From: Herbidospora cretacea
Lineage (GTDB): Bacteria > Actinomycetota > Actinomycetes > Streptosporangiales > Streptosporangiaceae
Assembly (NCBI RefSeq): GCF_001570605.1
Contig: NZ_BBXG01000018.1
Coordinates: 118,839-182,838, forward strand
Direction of reading: 5' to 3'
DNA length: 64,000 nucleotides
A model generated the notes under the pieces. That model worked only from the letters and a program-made list of their open reading frames with translations, searched no databases and was not told where the DNA came from. The position numbers and the translations under genes are program-made. Below are positions 9,185 to 17,867 of the stretch, piece after piece; the stretch's first letter is position 1; the number at the start of each line of letters is the position of its first letter.

Positions 9185-10590
9185 ACGCTGAGCGGCGCGG
9201 CGATGTCCTCCAGGGACCGCCGTGCCGCCTCGATGCCCATGAACCACTGCACGAGACCGGCCGCGATCATCAGGCCCGCCCCGATCAGATAGCCCACGGT
9301 CACCTGGCCGGCCTGCTCGCTCTCCACGAGCCGGCCGAACAGGATCGGCCCGATGATGCCGCCGAGGCCGGTGCCGACCGCGTAGAACAGCGCGATCGCC
9401 AGCGCCCTCGTCTCCATCGGGAAGATCTCCGACACCGTCAGGTAGGCCGACGACGCCCCCGCCGAGGCGAAGAAGAAGACCACCATCCAGCAGATGGTCA
9501 GCGTCATCGCGTCGAGCGCGCCCGCGTTGAACAGCAGGGCCGTGCCGACGAGCAAGAGGCCCGACAGCACGTAGGTGCCCGCGATCAACGGCCGGCGGCC
9601 GATGGAGTCGAAGAAGTGGCCGAGCAGCAGCGGCCCCAGGAAGTTGCCGATCGCGATGGGGATCAGATACCAGGGCGTCGAACCGTCGGGCACCCCGAAG
9701 AAGGTGGCCAGCACCAGGGCGTAGGTGAAGAAGATCGAGTTGTACAGGAACGCCTGGCCGACGAATAGCGACAACCCGACGACGGTACGCCGCGGATACC
9801 TCTTCACCAGCGTGACCGCGACCTCCGACAGCGGCGTGTGGTCGCGCTGGTTGACCGTGATCCGCTGGTCGACCTTGGGCAGGTCCTGGTGCACCGACCG
9901 CTCGATGCCGGTGACGATCTTCTCGGCCTCCTCGTCCTTGCCGTGGATGAACAGCCAGCGCGGGCTCTCCGGCACCAGCCTGCGGATCAGCAGGATGCCG
10001 ATGCCCAGGATCGCGCCCAGCCCGAACAGCAGTCGCCATCCGAGGTCCTCCGGCAGCACCTCCGGGTTGAGCAGCGGGATGGCGACCAGCGCGCCGAAGA
10101 TGGTGCCCAGCCAGTAGGAGCCGTTGATGATCAGGTCGATCCGGCCCCGGAGCCGGGCCGGGATCAGTTCGTCGATCGCCGAGTTGATGGCGGCGTACTC
10201 ACCCCCGATTCCGGCGCCGGTGAAGAACCGGCACAGGAAGAAGTACCAGGGCTCGAACGAGAACGCCGTCGCCACCGTGGCAGCCAGGTAGAGCGCCAGC
10301 GTGGCCAGGAAGAGCTTCTTCCGGCCGTACCGGTCGGTCAGATGGCCGAAGAAGAGCGCGCCTATGCACGCCCCGAGCACGTAGATCCCGGCCGCCAGGC
10401 CCACTTCGGAATCGGTCAGGTTCAGTCCGCCGGCCTCGCTCGTCAACCGGGGCCCGATCACTCCGACGATCGTGACCTCAAGGCCGTCGAGCACCCACAC
10501 GGTGCCCAGCCCCAGAAGCACGAGCCAGTGGAAACGCGACCAGGGCAGTCGGTCTAACCGCGCTGGAATGTCAGTGGTGATCTGCTTCAT
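9157..10590 (-). CDS. MFS transporter, sugar/metabolite:proton symporter type
   Basis: A 477-residue membrane protein with about 12 predicted transmembrane segments. The loop motif GHLTDRYGRKK after TM2 and the central RRLVPESPRW motif are classic for the MFS metabolite/sugar symporter groups. It acts in the cytoplasmic membrane; the substrate is unknown, though aromatic acids, sugars and dicarboxylates are transported by relatives. A cytosolic central loop of about 70 residues and a hydrophilic C-terminal tail are seen. The ATG at 10590 begins MKQITTDIPARLD. Its last 28 bases overlap the end of the convergent acyl-CoA synthetase gene, so the two could share physiology such as uptake and activation of an acid, but this is only inference. 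Confidence 0.88.
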   Translation of the reverse strand: MKQITTDIPARLDRLPWSRFHWLVLLGLGTVWVLDGLEVTIVGVIGPRLTSEAGGLNLTDSEVGLAAGIYVLGACIGALFFGHLTDRYGRKKLFLATLALYLAATVATAFSFEPWYFFLCRFFTGAGIGGEYAAINSAIDELIPARLRGRIDLIINGSYWLGTIFGALVAIPLLNPEVLPEDLGWRLLFGLGAILGIGILLIRRLVPESPRWLFIHGKDEEAEKIVTGIERSVHQDLPKVDQRITVNQRDHTPLSEVAVTLVKRYPRRTVVGLSLFVGQAFLYNSIFFTYALVLATFFGVPDGSTPWYLIPIAIGNFLGPLLLGHFFDSIGRRPLIAGTYVLSGLLLVGTALLFNAGALDAMTLTICWMVVFFFASAGASSAYLTVSEIFPMETRALAIALFYAVGTGLGGIIGPILFGRLVESEQAGQVTVGYLIGAGLMIAAGLVQWFMGIEAARRSLEDIAAPLSVQTTDRAQA

Positions 10591-10733
10591 GCAAGGCCAG
10601 CTACCCCAAGAAGGACATGGGATTCTCCAGCGGTGCAGAAATGTCCTCCGTCACTAATCCGCATTACCTGGAGTCCCTAACGCGCCGTGGCAGACTCCAT
10701 GGCACCGGCATTACCAGAAAGGGCTATTAGTCA

Positions 10734-11579
10734 ATGGGAACTGGGCGCCAGCCGACGATCCGGCTACGCCGTCTCGCCGGTGAGCTCACCCGTCTGCGCG
10801 TCGAATCCGGCTACAGCCGCGAGGAGGTCGCGGGACGGCTCGGTGTGGCGTTCTCCACCATCTACCGCATCGAGACCGGGCACACCCGCCCCCGGGCGAG
10901 AACCCTCCGTGACCTGCTCGAACTCTACGAAGCCGACCCGGCCCACCAGGCCGCCCTGGCCGACCTCGCCCGTGACGCGGGGGACCGCGGCTGGTGGCAC
11001 GCCTTCGGTGACGTCCTTCCCGGGCCCTATGTGGGGCTCGAATCGGAGGCCGTGTCGGTGCGCAACTACGAATCGGTGGTCATCCCCGGCCTCCTCCAGA
11101 CCGCCGACTACGCGCGGGCCGTCATCAGCGCCGCTCTCGTGGAGACCCCCAAGGCCACCGGCCGCCGGGTCGCCCTGCGGCTCGAACGGCAGCGCAAGCT
11201 CGACCAGCCAGACTTCGCGATGTGGGTGGTTCTCGACGAGGGCGTCGTGTGGCGCCGCGTCGGCGGCCCGCAGGTGATGGCCCACCAACTCCGTCACCTG
11301 CACGAACTGGCCAACCGTCCCAACATCACGATCCAGGTGCTCTCTCTGCGTGGTGGCGCCTATCTCGGCATGGGCAGTCCGTTCAGCATCCTGAGCTTCG
11401 CCGGGCCCGCCGACGGGGAGGTCGTCCTGCTCGAGAACCCGGGCGGCGAACTCTACCTGGAGGCGGCCGACCAGCTCAGCCGCTGCGCCCACATCTTCGA
11501 CCACCTCCGGGCGGCGGCACTCAGCCCGGAACGGTCGTTGGAAGTACTCGAATCCGCAGAGAAGGAGATGACGTCATGA
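10734..11579 (+). CDS. Scr1-family XRE transcriptional regulator (HTH + DUF5753)
   Basis: A 281-residue regulator. Residues 10-65 form an XRE-type helix-turn-helix (YSREEVAGRLGVAFSTIYRIETG), and residues 95-270 match DUF5753, the ligand- or partner-binding part found in hundreds of actinobacterial paralogues. The gene overlaps the following DUF397 gene by 4 bp (ATGA), the normal arrangement for this two-protein module; in Streptomyces such pairs tune development and antibiotic production and act as regulator plus small antagonist. The upstream region holds AAAGGG about 10 bases before the ATG and two GCATTACC copies 47 bases apart. Whether this pair controls itself or distant genes cannot be seen here. 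Confidence 0.9.
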   Translation: MGTGRQPTIRLRRLAGELTRLRVESGYSREEVAGRLGVAFSTIYRIETGHTRPRARTLRDLLELYEADPAHQAALADLARDAGDRGWWHAFGDVLPGPYVGLESEAVSVRNYESVVIPGLLQTADYARAVISAALVETPKATGRRVALRLERQRKLDQPDFAMWVVLDEGVVWRRVGGPQVMAHQLRHLHELANRPNITIQVLSLRGGAYLGMGSPFSILSFAGPADGEVVLLENPGGELYLEAADQLSRCAHIFDHLRAAALSPERSLEVLESAEKEMTS

Positions 11580-11788
11580 AGTTCCCCGACCTGGACGTTG
11601 CGGGCGCCACCTGGCGCAAGGCCCAGAAGTCCAACAGCCAGGGAGACCAGTGCGTCGAAGTGGCCCTGATGGGCCACGCGATCGCGCTGCGCGACTCCAA
11701 GAACCCGACCGGCCCGACCCTGGTGTTCACACCCGGTGAATGGGACGCATTCGTGCACGGGGTGAAAGGCGGAGAGTTCGACGTATAA
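11576..11788 (+). CDS. DUF397 small partner protein
   Basis: A 70-residue DUF397 protein recognised by ATWRKAQKSNSQGDQCVEVA, the ALRDSKNPTGPTLVF segment and the final EWDAFVHGVK. It starts inside the regulator's stop codon region (ATGA overlap), so the two are translationally coupled. In the studied Streptomyces modules the DUF397 protein binds the Scr1-like regulator; that role here is by family analogy. A strong hairpin follows 21 bases after the stop. Confidence 0.88.
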   Translation: MKFPDLDVAGATWRKAQKSNSQGDQCVEVALMGHAIALRDSKNPTGPTLVFTPGEWDAFVHGVKGGEFDV

Positions 11789-11809
11789 GCGTCCGCGATA
11801 ACAAAAGAA

Positions 11810-11834
11810 GGGAGGGGCCACGGGGGCCCCTCCC
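11810..11834. terminator. Bidirectional hairpin terminator
   Basis: Perfect 10-bp inverted repeat GGGAGGGGCC (11810-11819) / GGCCCCTCCC (11825-11834) with a 5-base loop, flanked by AAAGAAG on the left and ACCTTTGTGGTTATTT on the right. The A-rich left and T-rich right sides fit termination in both directions, as needed between the converging DUF397 and sugar-dehydrogenase-like genes. Confidence 0.8.
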
Positions 11835-11855
11835 ACCTTTGTGGTTATTTACCTT

Positions 11856-14800
11856 TTAGATGGCGGCGAGCAACGCGTTGGCGTCTCTTTCGAGGGCCGC
11901 GCGCAGTTCCGCGTCCTTGACGTAGTCACGCTGCGACAGCGTGCGGATGAAGCTGTTCAGCTCCGACCTGGCCGCGGACGGCTTGTTCAGGCTGAGGCTG
12001 TGCTGCGCGTCGCGCAGGCTGTTCAGCAGCGCGGTGGCGCCGTTGGCGGTGATCTTGCCGGCGTCGCGCATCCGGGGGATCAGCGTCTCCAGGTCCTCGT
12101 ACGACGTGGTCACCGTGAACTTGACCTCGGCGGTCGCGGTGCGGCCGGCCTTGTCGGTGACCGTGCCGACGAGGGTGTGCTCGCCGAGCGACAGCTTCCA
12201 CAGGTCGAACGGCTGGCCGGGGGTGACCGGAGTGCCGTCGATCGTGGCGGTCGTGGTGTCCACACCCGAGTGGGCGTCGGTGCCGGTCACCACGGGGGTG
12301 ACGACGTCGCCGGTGCCGTACTCGCCGGCGGTGACGCCGGTGACCGCGGCCGTCGGGTTGGTCTTGTCGATCCGGATGGTGAGCGTGCCGACCGGGGAGA
12401 CGTTGCCGCCCGAGTCGGTGGCCCGGTAGAGGAACGTGGTCACGCCCTCGGCGGTGATGTTGATCGCGTTGTTGGCGTTGGACCAGGTCTGGCCGCCGTT
12501 GGTCGAGTACTGGCGGCTGGAGACGGTGCCGTTGTCGGTCGCGGTGACGCTGACGCTGACGTTGCCCTGGTTCCACCCGTTGGCGTTCGGCGCCGGGGTC
12601 GGCGTCGCGGTCACGGTCGGGGCGGTGGTGTCGGCGACGCCGCCGCCGACGTAGGTGAAGGAGTCCACCTCGACGCCGCCGGTGGAGGTGACGTACAGCT
12701 GGCCGGTTCCCGTCGGGGCGCCCGCCAGCGACTGGGTGACCTCCTGCCAGCCCGCGCCGGCCGGGATGGTGACGCTGGCGAACGGGGTGGCCGTCGCCGA
12801 GTTCCAGCGCAGCGCCAGGGTGCCGGCGCCGGAGGCGCGGACCTTCACGCTGTTGATGCCGGCGAAGTTCACCGGGTCCCAGGCGATGGAGTCACCGGGG
12901 TCGAGCGAGGTGATCTTGCCCAGGCCCGAGGCGTTCGGGTCGTCGGTGTCGACCGCGCCGTTGATGATGTCGGCGTGCTCGGCCTGCTGGAGCTTGGGGT
13001 TGAGGATGATGCTGGCCTCGCCCAGCGCCGGCGGGAGGCCGTTGGCGCCCGCGTCGCGGTAGGAGATCACGACGACGCCGAAGATGTTCTCGGTCTCACC
13101 GTGCTCGGGGGCGTTGGCCGGGGTCGGCCAGGCGCCGGTGCAGCCCGTGCCCAGGGTCTCGGGGTGGGCGTGGTTGTCGTGGCCGAGGCCGAAGTTCCAC
13201 TGCATCCGGGAGCAGACCGCGTTCGGGCCGTCCTCGGCGTCGTTGGCCGAGAGGTTGAACGGGATGGCCTGGCCCCAGTCGAAGAAGCCGCCGTTGCCGG
13301 GGGTGTTGACGCTGACTTCGGGAGCGGTGTTGCCGACGGAGATCTCGACCGAGGCCAGCGCCGACTTGCCGCCCGAGTCGGTGACCCTGAGGCGGGCGAA
13401 GTAGAGGCCGTTGGCCGCGTAGGTGTGGCTGACCTGGACGCCGGTCTTGTCGAAGGTGCCGTCGCCGTCCACGTCCCACTCGTAGGTGAGGGTGCCCGGC
13501 TCGGTGTCCGTCGAGCCCGAGGCGTCGAAGTTCACGGTCAGCGGCGGCGCGCTGGCCGACGCCTTGTCGACCTTGATCTTGGGCTGCGGGGTCTTGTTGT
13601 CGGCCGCGTAGTCGATCCGGTAGAGACCGGAGTCGGGGTTGGCGCGGAAGAAGCCGTCGCCGTAGTCGAGGACGTAGAGCGCGCCGTCGGGGCCGAACTC
13701 GATGTCGATCGGGCTGTCGGTGATCGGCATGGCGGCCGTGGTCAGCGCCTTGTTCGGGAAGAACTGCTCGATCTTGGTGACGGGACCGTCGGGGCCGGCC
13801 AGGGTGAAGGCCGCCAGGTAGTCCTGCGAGAACTCGGCGAAGAACGCCTTGCCGTCCCAGTACTGCGGGAACTTGTGGGGCGAGGGGTTCGCGGCGTCGT
13901 AGTGGTAGATCGGGCCGCCCATCGGGCCCTGGCCACCCTGCGGGTCGAAGTCGGTCAGACCCGCCCACTCGGCCGGCTGGTGGGTGTTGTTGTCGCCGTA
14001 GTACAGGTCGGCCGGGGTGGCCGGGGGCAGCTGCGCGATACCGGTGTTGTGCCGCGAGCCGCTGACCGGGCCGGCGGCGCAGTCGAAGAACTCACGCGGC
14101 GTGTTGGTCGCGAAGTTCCAGTTGTTGTAGTTGAAGTTGTTGCCCGTGCAGTACGGCCAGCCCGCGTTGATCGGCTTGTTCGTCGGCGTGGTGTTCCACT
14201 CGACGTAGCCCATCGGGCCGCGGTCGGCGTTCGGCGCGCCGGCGTCGGGACCGTAGTCGGCCCACGACAGGGTGCCGGTCGACGGGTCGACGTCCAGGCG
14301 GAACGGGTTGCGCACGCCGGTCACGAAGACCTCGGGACGGGTCTTCTCCGTGCCGACCGGCCACAGGTTCCCGGCCGGGATCGTGTACGAGCCGTCGGCC
14401 TGGACCTTGATGCGCAGGATCTTGCCGCGCAGGTCGTTGCTGTTGCCGGCGCCGCGACGGGTGTCGTTGCCGGGGTTGACGCCGGGGGCGTCGTTGTTCG
14501 GGGCGTAGCCGTTGGCGCCCGGCGCGGAGGCCGGGGTGTTGTCGCCGGTGCCGAGGTAGAGGTTGCCGTCGGCGTCCCAGTCGAGGTCGCCCGCGACGTG
14601 GCAGCACTGGCCGCGCTGGACCTCGACCTTGATGATGACCTGCTCGGTCGTCAGGTCGAGCTTCTCGCCGTCCCACTTGAACCGGGAGAGCTGGTTGTAG
14701 CCCTTCCACTGGTCCCAGTAGGCGTCGGTCTGGCCCGCCGGCAGCGTGTTCGGCGCCGAGCCCGTCGGGGTGGTCGCGACGTAGGGCGGGGTCATCGTGC

Positions 14801-15155
14801 GGGGGGCGTAGTAGAGGTACACCCACTTGTTGGTCGCGAAGTCGGGGTCGAGCGCGACCGTCTGGAGCCCGTCCTCGGAGTTGTTGTAGACCGGGATCGT
14901 GTTGACGATCTTGGTGATGCCGGTCGACGGGTCGGTCAGGCGGAGGTCGCCGGTCCGGGCCGTGTGCAGGACGCGCAGGTCCGGGAGCACGGCCATGTCG
15001 ACGGGCTCGCCGACGTTCTTGGTGAGGGTGATCTTCTCGTAGTTCGACCAGGTCACGGCCGGGTCGTCGGCTGCCTGCGCGGGAGCGCCGAGCATGCCTA
15101 ACGGAAGCGCCAGGGCGGCCACGATGGCCCCCAGCGCCCTTCGGGTACGCTGCAT
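11856..15155 (-). CDS. Secreted PQQ-type sugar dehydrogenase-like protein with PKD and Ig-like repeats
   Basis: A 1099-residue exported protein. The N-terminus is a Sec signal peptide (about 28 residues, ending GAPAQA). Residues ~35-465 are a soluble glucose dehydrogenase-like six-bladed propeller (MAVLPDLRVLH, GLQTVALDPDF, GPDGALYVLDYGDG). A PKD domain (~500-590), a region with a Cys pair and ALGEASIIL, a beta-rich carbohydrate-binding-like part (~725-830), Ig-like repeats with the AGEYGTGDVVTP type, and a helical C-terminal ~80-residue domain follow. The modular tail suggests attachment to polysaccharide. The ATG is preceded by GGAGAAG. It lies 109 bp after the sugar isomerase-like gene on the same strand. 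PQQ use and substrate are inferred from fold only. Confidence 0.82.
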   Translation of the reverse strand: MQRTRRALGAIVAALALPLGMLGAPAQAADDPAVTWSNYEKITLTKNVGEPVDMAVLPDLRVLHTARTGDLRLTDPSTGITKIVNTIPVYNNSEDGLQTVALDPDFATNKWVYLYYAPRTMTPPYVATTPTGSAPNTLPAGQTDAYWDQWKGYNQLSRFKWDGEKLDLTTEQVIIKVEVQRGQCCHVAGDLDWDADGNLYLGTGDNTPASAPGANGYAPNNDAPGVNPGNDTRRGAGNSNDLRGKILRIKVQADGSYTIPAGNLWPVGTEKTRPEVFVTGVRNPFRLDVDPSTGTLSWADYGPDAGAPNADRGPMGYVEWNTTPTNKPINAGWPYCTGNNFNYNNWNFATNTPREFFDCAAGPVSGSRHNTGIAQLPPATPADLYYGDNNTHQPAEWAGLTDFDPQGGQGPMGGPIYHYDAANPSPHKFPQYWDGKAFFAEFSQDYLAAFTLAGPDGPVTKIEQFFPNKALTTAAMPITDSPIDIEFGPDGALYVLDYGDGFFRANPDSGLYRIDYAADNKTPQPKIKVDKASASAPPLTVNFDASGSTDTEPGTLTYEWDVDGDGTFDKTGVQVSHTYAANGLYFARLRVTDSGGKSALASVEISVGNTAPEVSVNTPGNGGFFDWGQAIPFNLSANDAEDGPNAVCSRMQWNFGLGHDNHAHPETLGTGCTGAWPTPANAPEHGETENIFGVVVISYRDAGANGLPPALGEASIILNPKLQQAEHADIINGAVDTDDPNASGLGKITSLDPGDSIAWDPVNFAGINSVKVRASGAGTLALRWNSATATPFASVTIPAGAGWQEVTQSLAGAPTGTGQLYVTSTGGVEVDSFTYVGGGVADTTAPTVTATPTPAPNANGWNQGNVSVSVTATDNGTVSSRQYSTNGGQTWSNANNAINITAEGVTTFLYRATDSGGNVSPVGTLTIRIDKTNPTAAVTGVTAGEYGTGDVVTPVVTGTDAHSGVDTTTATIDGTPVTPGQPFDLWKLSLGEHTLVGTVTDKAGRTATAEVKFTVTTSYEDLETLIPRMRDAGKITANGATALLNSLRDAQHSLSLNKPSAARSELNSFIRTLSQRDYVKDAELRAALERDANALLAAI

Positions 15156-15189
15156 GGAAGGTACTTCTCCTTGGACGAGGAGTATCGGG

Positions 15190-15241
15190 ACCGGACCGCC
15201 ACGCCCGCCGGGGCAACGGCGGATCCGCGCGGCGGTCCGGT
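15190..15241 (-). other. Intercistronic stem-loop
   Basis: ACCGGACCGCC (15190-15200) and GGCGGTCCGGT (15231-15241) form a perfect 11-bp stem around a 30-base loop between the isomerase-like gene and the dehydrogenase-like gene. There is no T-run after it on the minus strand, so it is more likely an mRNA-stability or partial-termination element than a full terminator. Confidence 0.45.
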
Positions 15242-15264
15242 ATGAAACTGGGCTTCGGAAGTGG

Positions 15265-16425
15265 TTACTCGTAGTACCGGTCTTCGCGCATGGCGGCCCA
15301 GTTGTTCCAGCTGAGCTGGGCGATGTTGAGCGACTGCATCGGGTCGGTGCCCGGCGCGGTGTCCTGCTCGAACATGGGGTTGTGCTTGTCGCGGATCTTC
15401 ACCGTCTCGAAGAACTCGCGGTAGTTGATGTTGCCGGTGCCCAGCGGGGCCATGTCGTAGCCGTTGGCCGTGGCCGGGTTGCTCTTGCCGTCCTTGATGT
15501 GGAACAGCGGGTAGCGCTTCTGGTTCTCGCGCACGAGCTGGAACGGCTGGAAGATGTCCTGGACCACGGTGCCGTCGGCCGCCGTGTAGTTGCTGAACTT
15601 GTACTGGGCGACGTGGGCCCAGTAGAGGTCCATCTCCAGGAAGACCAGGTGCTTGTCGGTCTGGCTGAGGAAGTACTCGAGCTTGCGGATGCCGGACGAC
15701 CGGGTCGGCCGGCCCTGCGCGTCGAGTGGGCCGCTGTCGAGCAGGAAGTTGTAGGCGGCGTCGTGGTTGTGCGTGTAGAGCTTCAGACCGGCCGCGGTCG
15801 CCAGCTCGCCGAGAGCGTGCCACTTGGCGATGGCGATGTCCCAGTCGGCCTTGTAGTTGCTGTTGGTGGGGTCGCTGCCGGTCCCGACGTGCTGCATGCC
15901 GAGGATGTTGGCGATCTCCAGGTGCTGCTTGAAGCGGTCGATGTCGGCCTGGCTCAGCGGCCACGACGACGGGATGAAGCCGTGGTTGCCCTGGGCGCGC
16001 AGCCCGTAGGCGTCCAGCCAGGTGCGCAGTAACTGGGCGCCGGCGACGGATTCGAGGGTGCGGCCGCCTTCGGCGTTGGCGTGCTGGGTGTAGCCGGCGA
16101 ACTCGATCTGCTTGTAGCCGATGGTGGACAGCGCCTCCAGGACCTCACGGAAGCCCGAGGGCGCCGTGTTGATCAGGGGGTCGCGGCCCGTGGCGTCGCG
16201 GACGGTGTAGAGGATGATGCCTCGCTGCGAGGCGGGAACCAGGGCGCTCCGGTCGTCCGGCAGCGCGGGGGCGGCGGCGGGGACCTCGTCGGCCATGGCG
16301 GCTCCGGGCAGGGCGAGCGGCAGCGCCGTGGCGGCGGCCACGCCGGTGGTAGCCGCCATGAACTGGCGCCGGTTCAGCCCCAGGCTTCGGCGGAGAGCGT
16401 CGTGTCGTGCATGAGTGTCGCTCAC
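15265..16425 (-). CDS. Tat-exported sugar phosphate isomerase/epimerase-like TIM-barrel protein
   Basis: A 386-residue protein. The GTG at 16425 is chosen because AGAGGAG lies five bases upstream; the longer in-frame ATG reading lacks this. The N-terminus carries a twin-arginine signal (LNRRQFMAATTG, about residues 18-29) with a hydrophobic stretch and an Ala-rich cleavage region, so it is likely exported folded. The rest matches the xylose-isomerase-like/AP-endonuclease 2 TIM barrel (IGYKQIEFAGYT, EMDLYWAHVA, FHIKDGKSNP with candidate metal ligands Glu, Asp and His). It is the first gene of a two-gene unit with the secreted dehydrogenase-like protein. True sugar substrate unknown. Confidence 0.85.
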   Translation of the reverse strand: MSDTHARHDALRRSLGLNRRQFMAATTGVAAATALPLALPGAAMADEVPAAAPALPDDRSALVPASQRGIILYTVRDATGRDPLINTAPSGFREVLEALSTIGYKQIEFAGYTQHANAEGGRTLESVAGAQLLRTWLDAYGLRAQGNHGFIPSSWPLSQADIDRFKQHLEIANILGMQHVGTGSDPTNSNYKADWDIAIAKWHALGELATAAGLKLYTHNHDAAYNFLLDSGPLDAQGRPTRSSGIRKLEYFLSQTDKHLVFLEMDLYWAHVAQYKFSNYTAADGTVVQDIFQPFQLVRENQKRYPLFHIKDGKSNPATANGYDMAPLGTGNINYREFFETVKIRDKHNPMFEQDTAPGTDPMQSLNIAQLSWNNWAAMREDRYYE

Positions 16426-16522
16426 GCTTACTCCTCTTCGATGAGGGACGCGTGCGCCGATCACGTCTCTGTGACTCTGTGTCGACCCGCAGGCTGCCAC
16501 CGCCCTTGAGCTGATCGATGAC

Positions 16523-16552
16523 ATTGTTACTACGGGATATGAGGGGGGTCAA
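16523..16552 (-). promoter_or_regulatory. Predicted sigma-70-type promoter of the isomerase/dehydrogenase unit
   Basis: Read on the minus strand, TTGACC (16552-16547) and TAACAA (16529-16524) are 17 bp apart. Transcription would start near 16516, giving a leader of about 90 bases to the GTG at 16425. No other sequence in the 150 bases upstream looks as good. Confidence 0.5.
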
Positions 16553-16693
16553 CGGGCCCAGGGCCCCGTTGTGATCCCCGGTAGGACCGTTCCCCACGCG
16601 GGTTGGAGCGTGTTCTCGCTGGCCATCGGTAACAGTGCAACGTCACATGGGGCGTTGGGAGGCTAATTAATCTCGTTCCTCGGCAGACTTCTG

Positions 16694-16760
16694 TTGACAA
16701 AAATCATAAGTCCCATCTATCGTCCCGAAACATGTAGGACATCTGTGGTTTCTCCTACAT
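16694..16760 (+). promoter_or_regulatory. Orphan promoter-like sequence followed by an operator-like inverted repeat
   Basis: TTGACA (16694-16699) is a perfect -35 hexamer; TATCGT (16718-16723) is a possible -10 after 18 bp. Just downstream, ATGTAGGA (16732-16739) and TCCTACAT (16753-16760) form a perfect 8-bp inverted repeat with a 13-bp spacer, where a regulator bound at the transcription start would block it. No coding gene lies downstream on the plus strand, so a non-coding transcript or a lost gene is possible. Confidence 0.35.
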
Positions 16761-16939
16761 AACATCCGATGTATCCCGGGTGACGGTTCCGCCAGAACCG
16801 GAGGCCCTCGTCCATGCCCCATCCTCCGTCTCCTGGTGGAAACGGTTCGGTCCCTCCCCGTCGTCGCGCCGAGTCGACGGGTCACCAGGGAAATGCCACC
16901 CCGGCCTGGATCCCCAGCATGAGTGTTCGGAAAACGCCG

Positions 16940-16973
16940 CGATCGCCGTGCCTCTCCGGAGGTACGGCGATCG
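16940..16973. terminator. Strong hairpin in the gene-poor region
   Basis: CGATCGCCGTGCCTC (16940-16954) pairs with GAGGTACGGCGATCG (16959-16973): 15 base pairs with one G:T position and a 4-base loop. On the minus strand it is followed by CGGCGTTTTCC, so it could terminate transcripts coming from the lipoprotein gene at 17388, 415 bp away, or a plus-strand transcript started near 16725. Confidence 0.4.
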
Positions 16974-17387
16974 TGAGTTCATGTGCGTTGAAGAGTCCGA
17001 TGACCTGTCGGCCGGTTCGGTTCCCCGGCCGGTCGACTGGTCGGACGGACCACCGCCCGCCGGCTGTTCCGCCGGCCGGGCCGTTCGAGTAAGACCTGCG
17101 CCGGGCGGGCCCTGACCGCTTTGCCTCGGCCGTTCCCCTGTTGCCGGTTCTCCCGTTTCCCCGCCGGGCCGTCGCCCGTCCGCCGGGATCCGCCGCCGGT
17201 TCGTCCGCCCGCTCTGTTACCTGTGGTCGCTGCGCCGTTCCCGGAAACGCCCGCCCGTCGCGGCGCTGGCCGGAGCGGCCGGTCGGCGCCGGGTGCGGGG
17301 CGGGGCCCCCGCGGTGGTCGGTGCCGTGGTGGGCGGAGCCACGAGCCCCCGCCGGGCCGGAGAGCGGCCCGGCGGCGTGGCGGTGGG

Positions 17388-17756
17388 TCAGCCCGCGCAG
17401 GCGAGGCCGAGCTCCTGGGTCGCCTCGGAGGTCTTGGTGGCGAACTCGGTGATCGCCGAGGGGTTCGCCGGGTCGATCTTGAGGGTGGCCCACGTGTCGG
17501 CCATCTTCGTGAGCGAGGCCTTGAGGTCGCCGTCGGCCTTGTCGGACAGGCCCTTGAGCTGGGTGGCCAGAGCCTGCGTCTCGGTGTTGATCCCGTCGAG
17601 GTTCCCGGCGGCCTGGCCGACCTTGGTGCTGTAGTCGGTGAACGCCTTCATGGCCTCGTTGCACACCTCAGTGGTGTTCGAGCCGGCGCCACACGCGGCC
17701 ACGCCCATGAGCAGGGAGGTCGCACCGGCGACGAGGATGAGGCGAGCGGTCTTCAT
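17388..17756 (-). CDS. Small lipoprotein of unknown function
   Basis: A 122-residue protein. The signal MKTARLILVAGATSLLMGVAAC has a lipobox (GVAAC), so the mature form is lipid-anchored at the outer face of the membrane. The mature part is helical, with regularly spaced hydrophobics and the phrases FTDYSTKVGQAAGNL and LKGLSDKADGDLKASL, and contains three further Cys residues, one in VCNEAM and one near the end (LACAG), perhaps forming a disulfide. GGAAGG lies about ten bases before the ATG. No family was recognised with confidence; the shape resembles small actinobacterial helical-bundle lipoproteins. Confidence 0.75.
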   Translation of the reverse strand: MKTARLILVAGATSLLMGVAACGAGSNTTEVCNEAMKAFTDYSTKVGQAAGNLDGINTETQALATQLKGLSDKADGDLKASLTKMADTWATLKIDPANPSAITEFATKTSEATQELGLACAG

Positions 17757-17867
17757 TGGGAGAGTGCCTTCCTAGTTGTCTTTGACGAGACGGGACACTA
17801 GGGAAGCCGACTTGCGGGGACCTTTCACGACGCTTACAGGTTTTACGCCGCTCTTATGCCCGAAGCC

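Larger units (their letters stand above)
16560..17387. other. Gene-poor region of about 830 bases with structured DNA
   Basis: No reading frame here has convincing codon use, ribosome site or family match. The section 16665-16765 is much richer in A+T than the surroundings; 16840-17390 is G+C rich with many short inverted repeats such as CCGGCC-type repeats at 17010-17080. It contains a promoter-like sequence, an inverted repeat and a strong hairpin listed separately. A short minus-strand frame (stop at 16667) with four Cys was examined and not accepted. Confidence 0.5.

Noticed and set aside
11841..15101. 1086-residue plus-strand frame opposite the sugar-dehydrogenase-like gene
   Set aside because: Composition is a repetitive V/G/D/R/A mix without motifs, and the opposite strand has signal peptide, propeller and PKD motifs.
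16667..16885. Small minus-strand frame with four cysteines near its end (CRRNHRCPTCF)
   Set aside because: Cys spacing does not form a known ribbon, most of the frame is Arg-rich noise, and no ribosome site is seen; kept only as part of the gene-poor region.
17121..17801. Plus-strand frame in and after the gene-poor region
   Set aside because: It runs antisense over the small lipoprotein and has shadow-like Arg/Pro/Gly composition.
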